This document shows, piece by piece, positions 50,200-59,042 of a DNA stretch of 64,000 nucleotides. The position numbers and the translations under genes are program-made. Below the pieces are notes generated by a model. The model saw nothing but the letters and a program-made list of their open reading frames with translations, was not told the DNA's origin and did not search any database. Positions within the stretch are counted from its first letter, which is position 1; every line of letters begins with the position of its first letter. Source of the DNA: Anaerolineaceae bacterium (lineage in GTDB: Bacteria; Chloroflexota; Anaerolineae; Aggregatilineales; Phototrophicaceae); the NCBI GenBank assembly GCA_016124855.1, contig WGMX01000016.1:1-64000 (forward strand), read 5' to 3'.

Positions 50200-52122
50200 T
50201 TATTCCGCCAGTTCCGCCCATTCATTCATGGCGCTGTCGAGAGCGTTTTCGGTTTCGGCATATTCCGCGCCGAGTGTGTTGATGAGTGCGGCATTGCCCT
50301 CTTTGCTGGCCTTGTCGATGGACGCCGTGAGTTCACTCAGTTTGGTTTCCAATTTATGAACTTTGGCTTCAGCCTCGGCGATTTGCTTTTCAAGTTTGAA
50401 GGTATTACCTTTTTTCTTAGCGGCTCCACTCCCGTTATTAGTAGTGGCCGTTGAGGCCACCGGAATTTTGGCATTGTTAGATTCGGCAGCTTGCGAATGG
50501 GTAGTCAGCGGCAGGCCATTATTTCGCGCCGTCACATATTCTTTATACGTGCCTTCAAACACTTCTAACTTACCGGGACTAGCCGCCCAAATTTGAGTCG
50601 CCAGCGCATCGACCAGATACCGGTCATGGCTAACCAGCAAAATTGTGCCTTCAAAACCAGCCAATACATTCTGCAAGACTTCTTGGCTATCAATATCCAG
50701 ATGGTTGGTGGGTTCATCGAGCAGCAGCAGATTTGCGCCGGAAAGCGCCAGTTTGGCTAGGGCTACGCGTCCCCGTTCGCCGCCAGATAAGGTTTCAATC
50801 GGGCGGAAAACATCATCCCCTTGAAACAGGAATGGCCCAAGAAAGTTGCGGGCTTGTGCCGGAGTCATGGGCTTGGCGATCATGATTTCGTCGATGATGC
50901 TGTTCTTGGGGTTGAGCAGTTCGTGCGCCTGAGCAAAGTAACCGAGTTTGACCGACGCACCTAACCGCGCTTCCCCTTTGAGCGGTGGCAGTTCACCGAT
51001 CATGGTTTTGAGGAAGGTGCTTTTACCGACACCATTGGGGCCAATGAGTGCCGCGACTTCCCCGCGCCACAGCGTAATATCCGGCACAGTGAATAATGCT
51101 CGATTGTCGTCAGAATAACCCACGGCGACGTTGGTGGTCATCAGCACTTTGTCGCCGCTGCGCATTCCCGCGCTCATGTTGAGGTGTAGATTTTGGCGGG
51201 TGCGTGGGCGAGTCAATAACTTTCCGCGCTTCTTCATGGTTTCCAGACGGCGCAGCTTGCCTTTGGCTTGACGCGTATTTTGTCCGGCGATGTTGCGGCG
51301 GATATAGTCCATTTCCTTCGCTAAAAATTCTTGTTGAGCTTCGTATTCGGCCTGCCGCCGTTCCCACCGTTCTTCACGTTGACGGGTGTAGTGGCTGTAG
51401 TTACCACGATACGTTTCCACTGTGCCGAAATCCAGTTCCCAGACGGTCGAGGCAAATTCATCCATGAAGTAACGATCATGGCTGACGGCCAATACCGCGC
51501 CGGAGAATTCTTTAAGGAAACTTTCCAGCCACTCGACCGCTTCAATATCGAGGTGATTCGTCGGTTCATCCAGCACCAGCAGATCAGGCGCATCCAGCAG
51601 CAAGCGACCGAGCAGGACGCGGGTGCGCTGTCCACCGGAAAGTTTGGGCAGTGGACGGCTGTAATCGTCCGGTTTGAAACCTAAACCCTGTAACACCTGC
51701 TTGATGCGGTTTTCATAGGTATAACCGCCTAATGTGTCGAAGCGGTGCTGCAAGTCACCGTACTGCTCCAAGATCGTATCGTGCGCATCGGGATCGCTGA
51801 GTTTGGCTTCGAGATCGCGCAGTTTGCTTTCCATACGGCGCAAATCACTGAAGGCGTTGAGCATCTCTTCCCAAATCGAGTGTTCGCCTGCCAGTTCTGG
51901 ACGCTGCGGCAGGAAACCAATGCGTGTGCCTTTGGCGAGGCTGACACTACCTTCACTGGGTGTATCATGCCCGACGAGAATATTAAGCATGGTGGTTTTG
52001 CCCGCGCCGTTCGGCCCGACCAGCGCAATCCGCGACTTATGAGGAATTTCAACGCTGATGCCTTCAAAAATATCATCTGGCCCGTAGGATTTGGCGAGGT
52101 TGGTAGCAGTCAGAAGGGACAT
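50200..52122 (-). CDS. ABC-F family ATPase, Uup/YdiF-like
   Basis: 640 residues from the ATG at 52122; the ATG at 52158 overlaps the promoter's -10 box and is excluded. Two ABC domains: GPNGAGKTTMLNIL, LSGGQRTRVLLGR, LLVLDEPTNHLDIEAVEWLE and, in the second, GPNGVGKSTFLKTM, LSGGERGRVALAK, LLLLDEPTNHLDI. The linker (ERRQAEYEAQQEFLAKEMDY) carries the tRNA-interaction motif. A C-terminal coiled coil (about 560-630) follows a Ser/Thr/Asn-rich spacer, as in Uup. Likely a housekeeping ribosome-associated ATPase. Confidence 0.93.
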   Translation of the reverse strand: MSLLTATNLAKSYGPDDIFEGISVEIPHKSRIALVGPNGAGKTTMLNILVGHDTPSEGSVSLAKGTRIGFLPQRPELAGEHSIWEEMLNAFSDLRRMESKLRDLEAKLSDPDAHDTILEQYGDLQHRFDTLGGYTYENRIKQVLQGLGFKPDDYSRPLPKLSGGQRTRVLLGRLLLDAPDLLVLDEPTNHLDIEAVEWLESFLKEFSGAVLAVSHDRYFMDEFASTVWELDFGTVETYRGNYSHYTRQREERWERRQAEYEAQQEFLAKEMDYIRRNIAGQNTRQAKGKLRRLETMKKRGKLLTRPRTRQNLHLNMSAGMRSGDKVLMTTNVAVGYSDDNRALFTVPDITLWRGEVAALIGPNGVGKSTFLKTMIGELPPLKGEARLGASVKLGYFAQAHELLNPKNSIIDEIMIAKPMTPAQARNFLGPFLFQGDDVFRPIETLSGGERGRVALAKLALSGANLLLLDEPTNHLDIDSQEVLQNVLAGFEGTILLVSHDRYLVDALATQIWAASPGKLEVFEGTYKEYVTARNNGLPLTTHSQAAESNNAKIPVASTATTNNGSGAAKKKGNTFKLEKQIAEAEAKVHKLETKLSELTASIDKASKEGNAALINTLGAEYAETENALDSAMNEWAELAE

Positions 52123-52156
52123 ACTGTGAATCCGGTTTAACTCATTTGACACGCGC

Positions 52157-52185
52157 ATTATAGCATGGGGTCATAACGGATTAAA
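52157..52185 (-). promoter_or_regulatory. Promoter of the second ABC-F gene
   Basis: On the minus strand TTTAAT (52180-52185), a 17-base spacer and TATAAT (52157-52162) form a strong sigma-70-type promoter. Transcription would start just downstream, leaving about 25 leader bases before the ATG at 52122. No stop or terminator lies between this gene, Uma2 and the MutS-like gene, so it may drive all three. Confidence 0.7.
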
Positions 52186-52325
52186 CCGCCGAGAACGGCT
52201 GAGGAACCAGATCACTCCTCTCTACGTCTTTAGCTGTAGTCGCCAATCCCCAATTATGAGGGCGAAAAATCATCGGTATCCGTTTTAAAATAATAGGAGC
52301 GATAAATCACCAACGGAGGGATGAG

Positions 52326-53231
52326 ATGCGTCGTTACCTGTGGATGATAGGCCTTGTGGTTGGGTTAATGATGGCGGCGGTCACTGTGCCGGTTTTGGCG
52401 CAATCCAGTTTCCCCAACCGCGCCGATAAGTACATCAATGATCTGAACGGCATGATGTCCTCGGACTTGGAAGGTAGGTTGAAAGGCTGGCTGCTTGAAC
52501 TCAAAAGCCAGCACAACATTGAAATGACCGTGCTGACGGTTAATTCTATTCGGGATTTCAAAACATCCGACTACGGCACATCCGACACCAGCATTGAAGC
52601 TTTTGCCACACATGTTTTCAACCGGTGGGGTGTGGGTGACAGCGCCACCAACAAAGGCGTGATGTTGATCGTCGCTAAAAGTGACCGTAAAGTGCGCATC
52701 GAACTCGGCGATGGTTATGGCACGCGTTATAACAAGGGCGCGCAGGATGTGATTAACGAATACATTCTGCCTTATTTCAAGAAAGACAATTATGAAACGG
52801 GCATCGAAAAAGGTGTGCGTGCAACGATCTTTATGCTAACTGATGCATGGCCGACGGGCGCAGCCCCGACTTTTATGGAGCAGGTCGGTGACAGCCTTGC
52901 ACAGGTTGATCCGATCGCGTGGGTGATCGCTGTGGGCGCGCTGGTATTGGGTATTGGCGGAACTGTCTGGTATCGCGAGAGTCACCGCTGCCCGATGTGT
53001 GGCAAGATTGATCTCGATATTCAATCGAATGTCATATCAAGCCCGACTTATTATTCGCAAGGACAGAAAGAAGTTCACAAATATTGTCCCAACTGCCAAT
53101 GGTCGGATACGTCTTTGGTAGCGATTGCCATGCTCACACAAAGCAGCAGCAGCGATTCTGGTGGTTCGGGATCATCCAGTTCTTCCGGTGGCGGTCATTC
53201 GTCGGGTGGTGGCGCAAGCGGCAGTTGGTAA
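52326..53231 (+). CDS. TPM-domain (YgcG-type) membrane protein
   Basis: 301 residues. A signal peptide (GLVVGLMMAAVTVPVLAQ) leads into a TPM phosphatase-like domain: YINDLNGMMSSDLEGRLKGW, TDTSIEAFATHVFNRWGVGD, NKGVMLIVAKSDRKVRIELG and DGYGTRYNKGAQDVI. A membrane helix follows (AWVIAVGALVLGIGGTVWY), then a CxxC...CxxC zinc-ribbon-like part (HRCPMCGKIDLD, KYCPNCQWSD) and a Ser/Gly-rich tail ending SGGGASGSW, usual for this family. Role unknown, thought to be in membrane protein quality control. Confidence 0.9.
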   Translation: MRRYLWMIGLVVGLMMAAVTVPVLAQSSFPNRADKYINDLNGMMSSDLEGRLKGWLLELKSQHNIEMTVLTVNSIRDFKTSDYGTSDTSIEAFATHVFNRWGVGDSATNKGVMLIVAKSDRKVRIELGDGYGTRYNKGAQDVINEYILPYFKKDNYETGIEKGVRATIFMLTDAWPTGAAPTFMEQVGDSLAQVDPIAWVIAVGALVLGIGGTVWYRESHRCPMCGKIDLDIQSNVISSPTYYSQGQKEVHKYCPNCQWSDTSLVAIAMLTQSSSSDSGGSGSSSSSGGGHSSGGGASGSW

Positions 53232-53242
53232 GATAGAGGCTG

Positions 53243-53998
53243 TTATTGAGCGACCCGCGCCGTGATCAATTGATACTTTGAGTGGCTGCTAAATGGCGAC
53301 AAATCATAGTCGCCATATTTGGCGGTAATCTGAAAACCGTTGTAATGCAGCAGTGTATCCAGCTCTTGCGGATAAAACATACGAATGGAAAAAGGTTCTT
53401 CGCGTATGGGTGCGCCTGCGCGGATATATGACCATGTGGCATGTTTGATCTGTGTCGCGTGGTCGTAACGACTGGTTTGATAGATGTCGATCAGTGTTCC
53501 GTCGGTTGGATCGGTATATTGATCCATAGGGCTGAGTTGGTTGGCTGTTTCGAGCAGCAATGCCGGATTTGGCACAAACATATCCAGCATATATAAACCA
53601 TCCGGCTGTAAGTGGGATTTGACGCAGGCTAAGTGTGCTTCCATATCCTCACGAGTATATAAATGACCCAGCGCATTATTCGGCACATAAATCAGCGCAA
53701 ATGTTTTGTTGAGTTGAAAGTGACGCATGTCGCCTTGATGCAGGTCGAGCTTTAGTCCTCTTGCTTCAGCTTTTTCGGCTGCGTAGGCTAACATGGCGTT
53801 CGATAAATCTAGTCCGCTCACGTTCAGACCGCTGGCAGCCAGCTCTAACAAAATGCGACCTGTACCACAGCTCAGTTCCAAACTCGCTCCGGCGGCTTTT
53901 TGAACCATTGTTTGCCAATAGGGAATATCCGCGGTTCCGTAAAAAATCTGATCGTAAACACGACCATCTGCATAAAGTGGTAAGCTGCCAGTCATCAT
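53243..53998 (-). CDS. Class I SAM-dependent methyltransferase
   Basis: 251 residues from the ATG at 53998 (AAGGGA upstream; an in-frame TTG at 54016 is less likely). The SAM-binding motif I is SLELSCGTGRILLELAASGL (ELSCGTG), followed by LDLSNAML (motif post I) and HQGDMRHFQL, FALIYVPNNAL (motif II/III). A C-terminal beta-rich half contains PIREEPFSIRMFYPQELDTL. Substrate unknown. It converges with the TPM gene 11 bp away. Confidence 0.87.
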   Translation of the reverse strand: MMTGSLPLYADGRVYDQIFYGTADIPYWQTMVQKAAGASLELSCGTGRILLELAASGLNVSGLDLSNAMLAYAAEKAEARGLKLDLHQGDMRHFQLNKTFALIYVPNNALGHLYTREDMEAHLACVKSHLQPDGLYMLDMFVPNPALLLETANQLSPMDQYTDPTDGTLIDIYQTSRYDHATQIKHATWSYIRAGAPIREEPFSIRMFYPQELDTLLHYNGFQITAKYGDYDLSPFSSHSKYQLITARVAQ

Positions 53999-54081
53999 CA
54001 CATCCCTTCGAGCCAAAAGGCGTGCGTTTGTGCCTATTATACCGGGTTTGACCCTTCATGAGCCTACTGCCTATATGAATC

Positions 54082-54107
54082 AAAAGAGGCGCACACACGC
54101 CTCTTTT
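54082..54107. terminator. Perfect bidirectional hairpin terminator
   Basis: AAAAGAGGCG (54082-54091), loop CACACA, CGCCTCTTTT (54098-54107): a perfect 10 bp stem with A and U tracts at its ends that can stop transcription on both strands. It lies just after the RDD gene's 3' end (minus strand). Confidence 0.85.
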
Positions 54108-54130
54108 AATGATAGGAATGGTCGGTTGGT

Positions 54131-54541
54131 TCAGGCTTTTACGACGAGGGTGCTGGCAACCTTATCATGCCAACCCTGTTTCTTTTCGTCCCAGAATGCC
54201 CACAGAACGCCGATAATGATCATGCAGCTAATGTAGTAACCGATGTAACGGACGATGGCAGTCGCATCATCAATCTGTGAACCATCTTTTTTGACCACAC
54301 GGATTTTCATGAGCATCTTACCCGGTGTTTGACCGTTCTGGCGCGTCAGGAAGTACCATGTGTAGGCTAGGGTAATGACAAAGCTCAGCCCGAAACCCGG
54401 ACCACCGAAACGCGATAATGCGCCGGTAATGAATCCTATAATGATTCCGTCTATGATAGCGGCAATGAACCGTTCACCTAGTCCAGCAAGTTCAACGAAT
54501 TCGCGTTTTGGTTTTTCTTCGTACGTAACTGTCTCATTCAT
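54131..54541 (-). CDS. RDD-family membrane protein
   Basis: 136 residues with three to four helices. The family's Arg-Asp-Asp region appears as GLGERFIAAIIDGIIIGFIT (R...D), followed by YTWYFLTRQNGQTPGKMLMK and IRVVKKDGSQIDD, and a final FWDEKKQGWHDKVASTLVV. RDD proteins are small membrane proteins of mostly unknown role, some linked to ion transport. Monocistronic, bounded by a terminator. Confidence 0.9.
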   Translation of the reverse strand: MNETVTYEEKPKREFVELAGLGERFIAAIIDGIIIGFITGALSRFGGPGFGLSFVITLAYTWYFLTRQNGQTPGKMLMKIRVVKKDGSQIDDATAIVRYIGYYISCMIIIGVLWAFWDEKKQGWHDKVASTLVVKA

Positions 54542-54752
54542 GATAGAACTGCATCCCCTTTAACAGCGGTTTTAAGTTATTCCTTCACCGCAAATGTGTT
54601 ATGACACACTATACGCACGAAAAATAAAAAGGTTTCAAATGCATGGTGTTTGAGAATTTAGTGAGTTTTATGGAAATCTAAGGGACAACTGTGGTAATGT
54701 GAAACTATTCACAGACTGCATCGTCGGGTGAGTAATTATGAGGACGTGAACA

Positions 54753-56054
54753 ATGCAACAACATTATGATGTCATCATTGTGGGCGGGCGGCCTGCCGGA
54801 TCAAGTCTTGCTGCACGTTTGGGACAACAAGGCGTTCGGACGCTGCTGCTTGAACGGGCGGAATTTCCTAGTTTGCCAGCCGCTTCATCGCCTATTATTT
54901 ATTCATCGGCGCTCAAACTACTAGACGAAATCGGTGCGGACGAAAAGGCATATGCCCGCAATACGCCCCGCATTCACCGAATTTTTGCGGATAACAGTCA
55001 GTTTCAATTGAATATCCCCCTGCCGGATGCCAACGGACGTGATTATGCCTACGCGATTGATCGCGCCCGTTTTGATGCCTCGCTTTGGGATAACGCCTGT
55101 CGCTTTCCGTCGGTTGACAGCCGCCTTGAATACTCGGTGACGGATTTAATTTGGAAGGGCGAACGGGTTGTAGGGATTGTCGGACAGTCGCAAAATGGAG
55201 CCGAAGAACGCATCACAGCAGATATTGTGGTAGGCGCAGATGGACGGTTTAGTATGGTTGCGCAAAAGGTCAAAGCGACCGAACACGATGTTCATACCGA
55301 AAACCCGACCTCCCTCTATTATGCCTACTGGAAAAATGTCAAACCTTATCCTGAAGCCAATGAACCCAGCGCGGTTGCTTACGAAGGCGGTTACGGTTAC
55401 GGGCTGCTGGTCATGGACAGCGCTGATGGAACGACAGCCGTTACGATGGAAGGTCAAGCGGATTTGTTCGCGCCTGCCCCCGGACAAACCGAGGCGTTCT
55501 ATTTGGAGAAATTAGCTGCAAACCCCAAAGTTATGGCACGGTTGGATGGCGCGGAAATGGTCACTGATGTGCGCGGAATGAAGCGCATTGGCAACAAGTA
55601 CCGGCAGCCGGGCGGCGCAGGTTGGGCATTAGTGGGTGATGCCTATCATCAGCATGATCCGCTAGATGGACAGGGGATATTTAATGCGCTGTTTACCGCC
55701 AAATCATTAGCGTGGGCGATTCGATATTTCAAACGCGGGCAGATGTCGTGGGAAGAAGCGCTTGAATGGTACGATGAAACCACGCGCAGCAAAACTTACG
55801 GCATGTACCGTCAGACATTGATGAATGTTAAGGCCAATCTCTACGACAGCAATCAGCAGCTTCCCGGTTGGGCATTAACAGGGATTCGCTGGTTGATGGA
55901 AGACCCCACCATGGCTGATTTGCTGGGTAAACTCATGACTCGTCAAATACCACCCGAAGTGGTGACGATGGCAACTCCGGCAATTGCGGTCGGTGCTTTG
56001 ATGCGTGCGCCCCTGCGCGAGTTTCGTAAGCGTTGGCTCAGTCCTTGGGGATAA
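54753..56054 (+). CDS. FAD-dependent oxidoreductase, geranylgeranyl reductase-like
   Basis: 433 residues. The Rossmann FAD loop is YDVIIVGGRPAGSSLAARLG followed by LLLERAEFP; the second conserved block is ADIVVGADGRFSMVAQKV, and the third WALVGDAYHQHDPLDGQGIF (GD motif) binds the FAD. This is the layout of geranylgeranyl reductase-type flavoproteins and related monooxygenases. The PxxYxW-like substrate motif is not clear, so hydroxylase function is possible too. Start ATG behind GAGGACGTGAAC. Confidence 0.9.
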   Translation: MQQHYDVIIVGGRPAGSSLAARLGQQGVRTLLLERAEFPSLPAASSPIIYSSALKLLDEIGADEKAYARNTPRIHRIFADNSQFQLNIPLPDANGRDYAYAIDRARFDASLWDNACRFPSVDSRLEYSVTDLIWKGERVVGIVGQSQNGAEERITADIVVGADGRFSMVAQKVKATEHDVHTENPTSLYYAYWKNVKPYPEANEPSAVAYEGGYGYGLLVMDSADGTTAVTMEGQADLFAPAPGQTEAFYLEKLAANPKVMARLDGAEMVTDVRGMKRIGNKYRQPGGAGWALVGDAYHQHDPLDGQGIFNALFTAKSLAWAIRYFKRGQMSWEEALEWYDETTRSKTYGMYRQTLMNVKANLYDSNQQLPGWALTGIRWLMEDPTMADLLGKLMTRQIPPEVVTMATPAIAVGALMRAPLREFRKRWLSPWG

Positions 56055-56089
56055 GATTGACAGATTGACGACTAATCAGTCTGCTTGAA

Positions 56090-56233
56090 CAAGGAGGTTA
56101 GACCTACGATGGAAATAGGCAAATTTTATTCTCCTTGCTGATCAATCGTAGAAGTTTCTCGACTCAGGCACCCTATCATTAATACACTCTTCGGCGGAGG
56201 AAATGATGCGGTCTTAGGAGAGGAGTTATTAAA
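56090..56233 (+). promoter_or_regulatory. Possible leader peptide and SD-sequestering hairpin before the nucleotidyltransferase gene
   Basis: AAGGAGG precedes a short ORF (56109-56141, product MEIGKFYSPC). Its Shine-Dalgarno region CAAGGAG (56090-56096) is complementary to CTCCTTG (56131-56137) within the ORF. GACTAATCAGTC (56070-56081) is a separate small palindrome just upstream. The layout looks like leader-peptide control, but only sequence supports it. Confidence 0.4.
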
Positions 56234-57037
56234 TTGTGGCAAACAGAAACCATTGCAGATGTGCAGCGTTTGTTTGCGACAAACCCCTACATGAAGGGAC
56301 TTATCCTTGTAGGGTCGAATGCGTCGGGAGAAGCTGATCTTTGGAGTGATGTTGATTTCGTTTGTATTATAGAAGACACCGCTGTCAATCAATTCTACCC
56401 AACGACTGAGTGGCTTACTTTACTAGGTCATGTGTTTGCGGTTGAACAATTCATATCACAAGATCGACGGGTTACACGTGTATGTTTCACAGACTTTCGG
56501 CGCGCGGATTTCATTTTCATTGCTGAAAATACATTGACAACAATCGACCAATGGTTTTATCCAAGGAGCCAAACCCGGCTGTTATTTTCAAAATCCGCTA
56601 TCGTTAGTGAAGCGCTTAAGTCATTTCCTGAATCTGAGAAAGTGCCGCCTCAATTTGATGACCAGCAGTATGAAGAAATGAATAACCGCTTCTGGTTTAA
56701 AGCCGTAATGTCGGTCAATAAGGTCATGCGTAACGACCTCTTGATTGGTTTACATTTAGCTTTAGATTTATCTCGTGATTGTCTGGTCTTGGGTATGCTT
56801 TTTCGTGATCGCGAAGCGGGGACATCGGTTCATCGTTTTGGTGGCCCATATAATGAAATTGTTGATGATCTCGGTTTGTGCAACAATGAGCATTCGAAGG
56901 TTGAGCGTATTTTGAACATTATTTTACAATCGGCAAAAACCTATGACCGCTTGGCATCGCAGTGGTCATCGGCTTACAGACAGTCTTATCCGCTATTCGC
57001 CGAATGGGTAAAAGCAGCGAAAGAAAAGCTCCCTTGA
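56234..57037 (+). CDS. Aminoglycoside-nucleotidyltransferase-like protein (AadK-like)
   Basis: 267 residues with a TTG start 9 bases behind GGAG. The nucleotidyltransferase motif is LILVGSNASGEADLWSDVDF (GS then DxD), followed by FIFIAENTL and a helical C-terminal half (LDLSRDCLVLGMLFRDREAG). It resembles ANT(6)-type adenylyltransferases, which add AMP to streptomycin-like drugs, though the similarity is confined to the fold core. It may modify another small molecule. The ABC ATPase gene follows. Confidence 0.8.
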   Translation: MWQTETIADVQRLFATNPYMKGLILVGSNASGEADLWSDVDFVCIIEDTAVNQFYPTTEWLTLLGHVFAVEQFISQDRRVTRVCFTDFRRADFIFIAENTLTTIDQWFYPRSQTRLLFSKSAIVSEALKSFPESEKVPPQFDDQQYEEMNNRFWFKAVMSVNKVMRNDLLIGLHLALDLSRDCLVLGMLFRDREAGTSVHRFGGPYNEIVDDLGLCNNEHSKVERILNIILQSAKTYDRLASQWSSAYRQSYPLFAEWVKAAKEKLP

Positions 57038-57159
57038 TGGAAATCGAAATTGAATCGAAACGCCCATCCAAAATGCACAGGAAAGAAACCTACGATAGCA
57101 TTCGAGTGGATAGATGTGTGCATCCACCGTTTATTGAATGAAAATTGGAAATTTACGCT

Positions 57160-58239
57160 ATGGGTACTGTACCTGCTCAACCTGTCTTACATATAACCAA
57201 CCTTGCCATTGGTTATCGTGTGCCGCGCAAACCGGCCATTACGGTTGTTGAAAATATCAATGTTGATTTGTCGGCAGGTGAATTAGTGTGCTTGATTGGC
57301 CCGAATGGTGCAGGAAAATCAACCTTGATGAGGACGCTGGCGGGTATGCAAGCGCCATTGATGGGGAACGTCCGTTTGATGGGCGACGACCTTACGACAC
57401 TTAAGCCGCGTGATCTGGCGCGCCGCGTGAGTATTGTCCTGACTGACCGAGTTGATGTCGGTGTTCTTTCGGCTTATATGCTGGTCGCTTTAGGACGTTA
57501 TCCCTACACCGGCTGGATGGGCGATCTGCGACCGGAAGATGAATCGGTGGTTCAACAGGCAATCTCGGCAGTTGGAGCGGAAGACTTAGCTGACCGGAAC
57601 GTAGGCGAATTGAGTGATGGTGAACGTCAGAAAATTATGATTGCCCGCGCGCTGGCGCAAGAACCGGCGGTGATGCTCTTGGACGAGCCGACAGCTTATC
57701 TCGACCTGCCGCGACGTGCTGAACTCATGACGATGCTGCGGCGGCTTGCCCGCGAAACCGGACGAGCGATCTTGCTTTCTACCCATGACCTTGATTTGGC
57801 GCTAAGAAATGCTGACCGAATCTGGCTGCTGCCCAAAGGGGGACAGTTGCGGGTTGGCGCGCCGGAAGACTTAGTTCTTAGCGGGGCATTTGAGGCCGCA
57901 TTTAAAGGTGAGGGTGTCCAGTTTGATGCCTACACCGGCTCGTTCCGCAGTGAGAATAGGGCATCCGGAGTTGTGAACTTACGCGGCAGTGGGCTGCCTG
58001 CACTATGGACCTTGCGGGCGCTAGAGCGAGAAGGTTTTTGTGTGGTGCAGGGCGGTAACGAATCAACCGTATCTGTGACCGTTAGTCAACAGGGTCAGGC
58101 ATCCATTTGGACTCTAAGAGTTGATGAAGTTGAACGTACGACGACATCACTCTACGACTTGATTTCGATGCTGCGTGAACAGGGTAATGCGGCAGTGACT
58201 AATGAAACAACTCATGCCTCATCAAGCGGCTGCGCATGA
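57160..58239 (+). CDS. Orphan ABC transporter ATP-binding protein (FecE/FepC-like) with C-terminal extension
   Basis: 359 residues from the ATG at 57160. The ABC domain is complete: CLIGPNGAGKSTLMRTLAG, GELSDGERQKIMIARAL (signature Asp for Gly), VMLLDEPTAYLDLPRR and LLSTHDLDLALRNADRIWLL. LDLPRRAEL and DLDLAL place it with iron-siderophore/cobalamin ATPases. About 95 further residues after position 265 (LRGSGLPALWTLRALEREGF) have no counterpart in FecE. No permease or binding protein lies next to it. The gene's end overlaps the next minus-strand gene by 41 bases. Confidence 0.88.
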   Translation: MGTVPAQPVLHITNLAIGYRVPRKPAITVVENINVDLSAGELVCLIGPNGAGKSTLMRTLAGMQAPLMGNVRLMGDDLTTLKPRDLARRVSIVLTDRVDVGVLSAYMLVALGRYPYTGWMGDLRPEDESVVQQAISAVGAEDLADRNVGELSDGERQKIMIARALAQEPAVMLLDEPTAYLDLPRRAELMTMLRRLARETGRAILLSTHDLDLALRNADRIWLLPKGGQLRVGAPEDLVLSGAFEAAFKGEGVQFDAYTGSFRSENRASGVVNLRGSGLPALWTLRALEREGFCVVQGGNESTVSVTVSQQGQASIWTLRVDEVERTTTSLYDLISMLREQGNAAVTNETTHASSSGCA

Positions 58240-58612
58240 TCTTAATAAAGACGATGATGATCAGAATCGGCATCATAAAACCAAATACTGCGATGATGTC
58301 CGCAACCATGAAATCATACTGAAACGATGGACTCGCGCCAATGATGTTACAAGTGTCGCAGGCATTGAACACCATCTGTTTGAAGAATAATTCATAGCTT
58401 AGGATCAGGGGGAACAGCCCGCCTACAATGGTCATAATGACACCGATAAACACCAAGCGCAGATACAAACTGAGGAGGCGCAGACGGCGGCGCAGCGAAC
58501 GGCGTGTTTTGGTAGGCTTAACCGCAGGATAACGGCTGTAGTATATGTAGACGCGTGATTGAACTTCGTAATACGGATTGTAAAAAGATTCTTGGAGCTT
58601 AGATGGGAGCAT
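58199..58612 (-). CDS. Two-helix membrane protein of unknown function
   Basis: 137 residues. An N-terminal soluble part rich in Tyr and Arg (VYIYYSRYPAVKPTKTRRSL) precedes two membrane helices (LVFIGVIMTIVGGLFPLILS and DIIAVFGFMMPILIIIVFIK) separated by a loop with CDTC. Overlaps the convergent ABC gene by 41 bases. No family recognised. Confidence 0.7.
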   Translation of the reverse strand: MLPSKLQESFYNPYYEVQSRVYIYYSRYPAVKPTKTRRSLRRRLRLLSLYLRLVFIGVIMTIVGGLFPLILSYELFFKQMVFNACDTCNIIGASPSFQYDFMVADIIAVFGFMMPILIIIVFIKIMRSRLMRHELFH

Positions 58613-59042
58613 GGTTCCTCTGTCAAAAAAATTGCATATAATTTTTTATTGATTTATTAATTCTTCTTTTTGAATTCACACGGTTTTTGTGAAAATTTAA
58701 TGAACTCTTTAATGTAATATACCTGCTATTTCCTTAAAACGTAAATAAAGGTTTGTTTTTTCTATCCATATTTACAAGACTCTTACGATTTGTCACTTAA
58801 TTGAGACTGCATAAGGAATAGTTGTTAGAAAGAAGATGTAACAATTCGTCATCTTTTATAATTGTTCTGCAACTTTTTCGGGAAATTTGCGTAATAAAAC
58901 TATAACAACTGATTCTGTGTCAGAAACTAACCTGCTGCTCATCATGCAGCACATTCAAAGCATCAGGCAGGTGTTATAATCACCCGCAATTGTTTTAGTT
59001 ACCAAGCAGAATGATCTGTTTGAAAAAGGAAAGATAATTATC
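58613..59042. other. AT-rich intergenic region before the SPFH gene
   Basis: Markedly AT-rich compared with its surroundings. TATAAT at 58975-58980 could be the -10 box of the SPFH gene, without a good -35. The hairpins TGCTG-CTCATCAT-GCAGCA (58934-58952) and GATG...CATC (58836-58854) are present. No reading frame is convincing. Confidence 0.45.

Noticed and set aside
52123..52158. Upstream ATG for the second ABC-F gene
   Set aside because: This ATG overlaps the -10 box TATAAT, so it would not be in the transcript.
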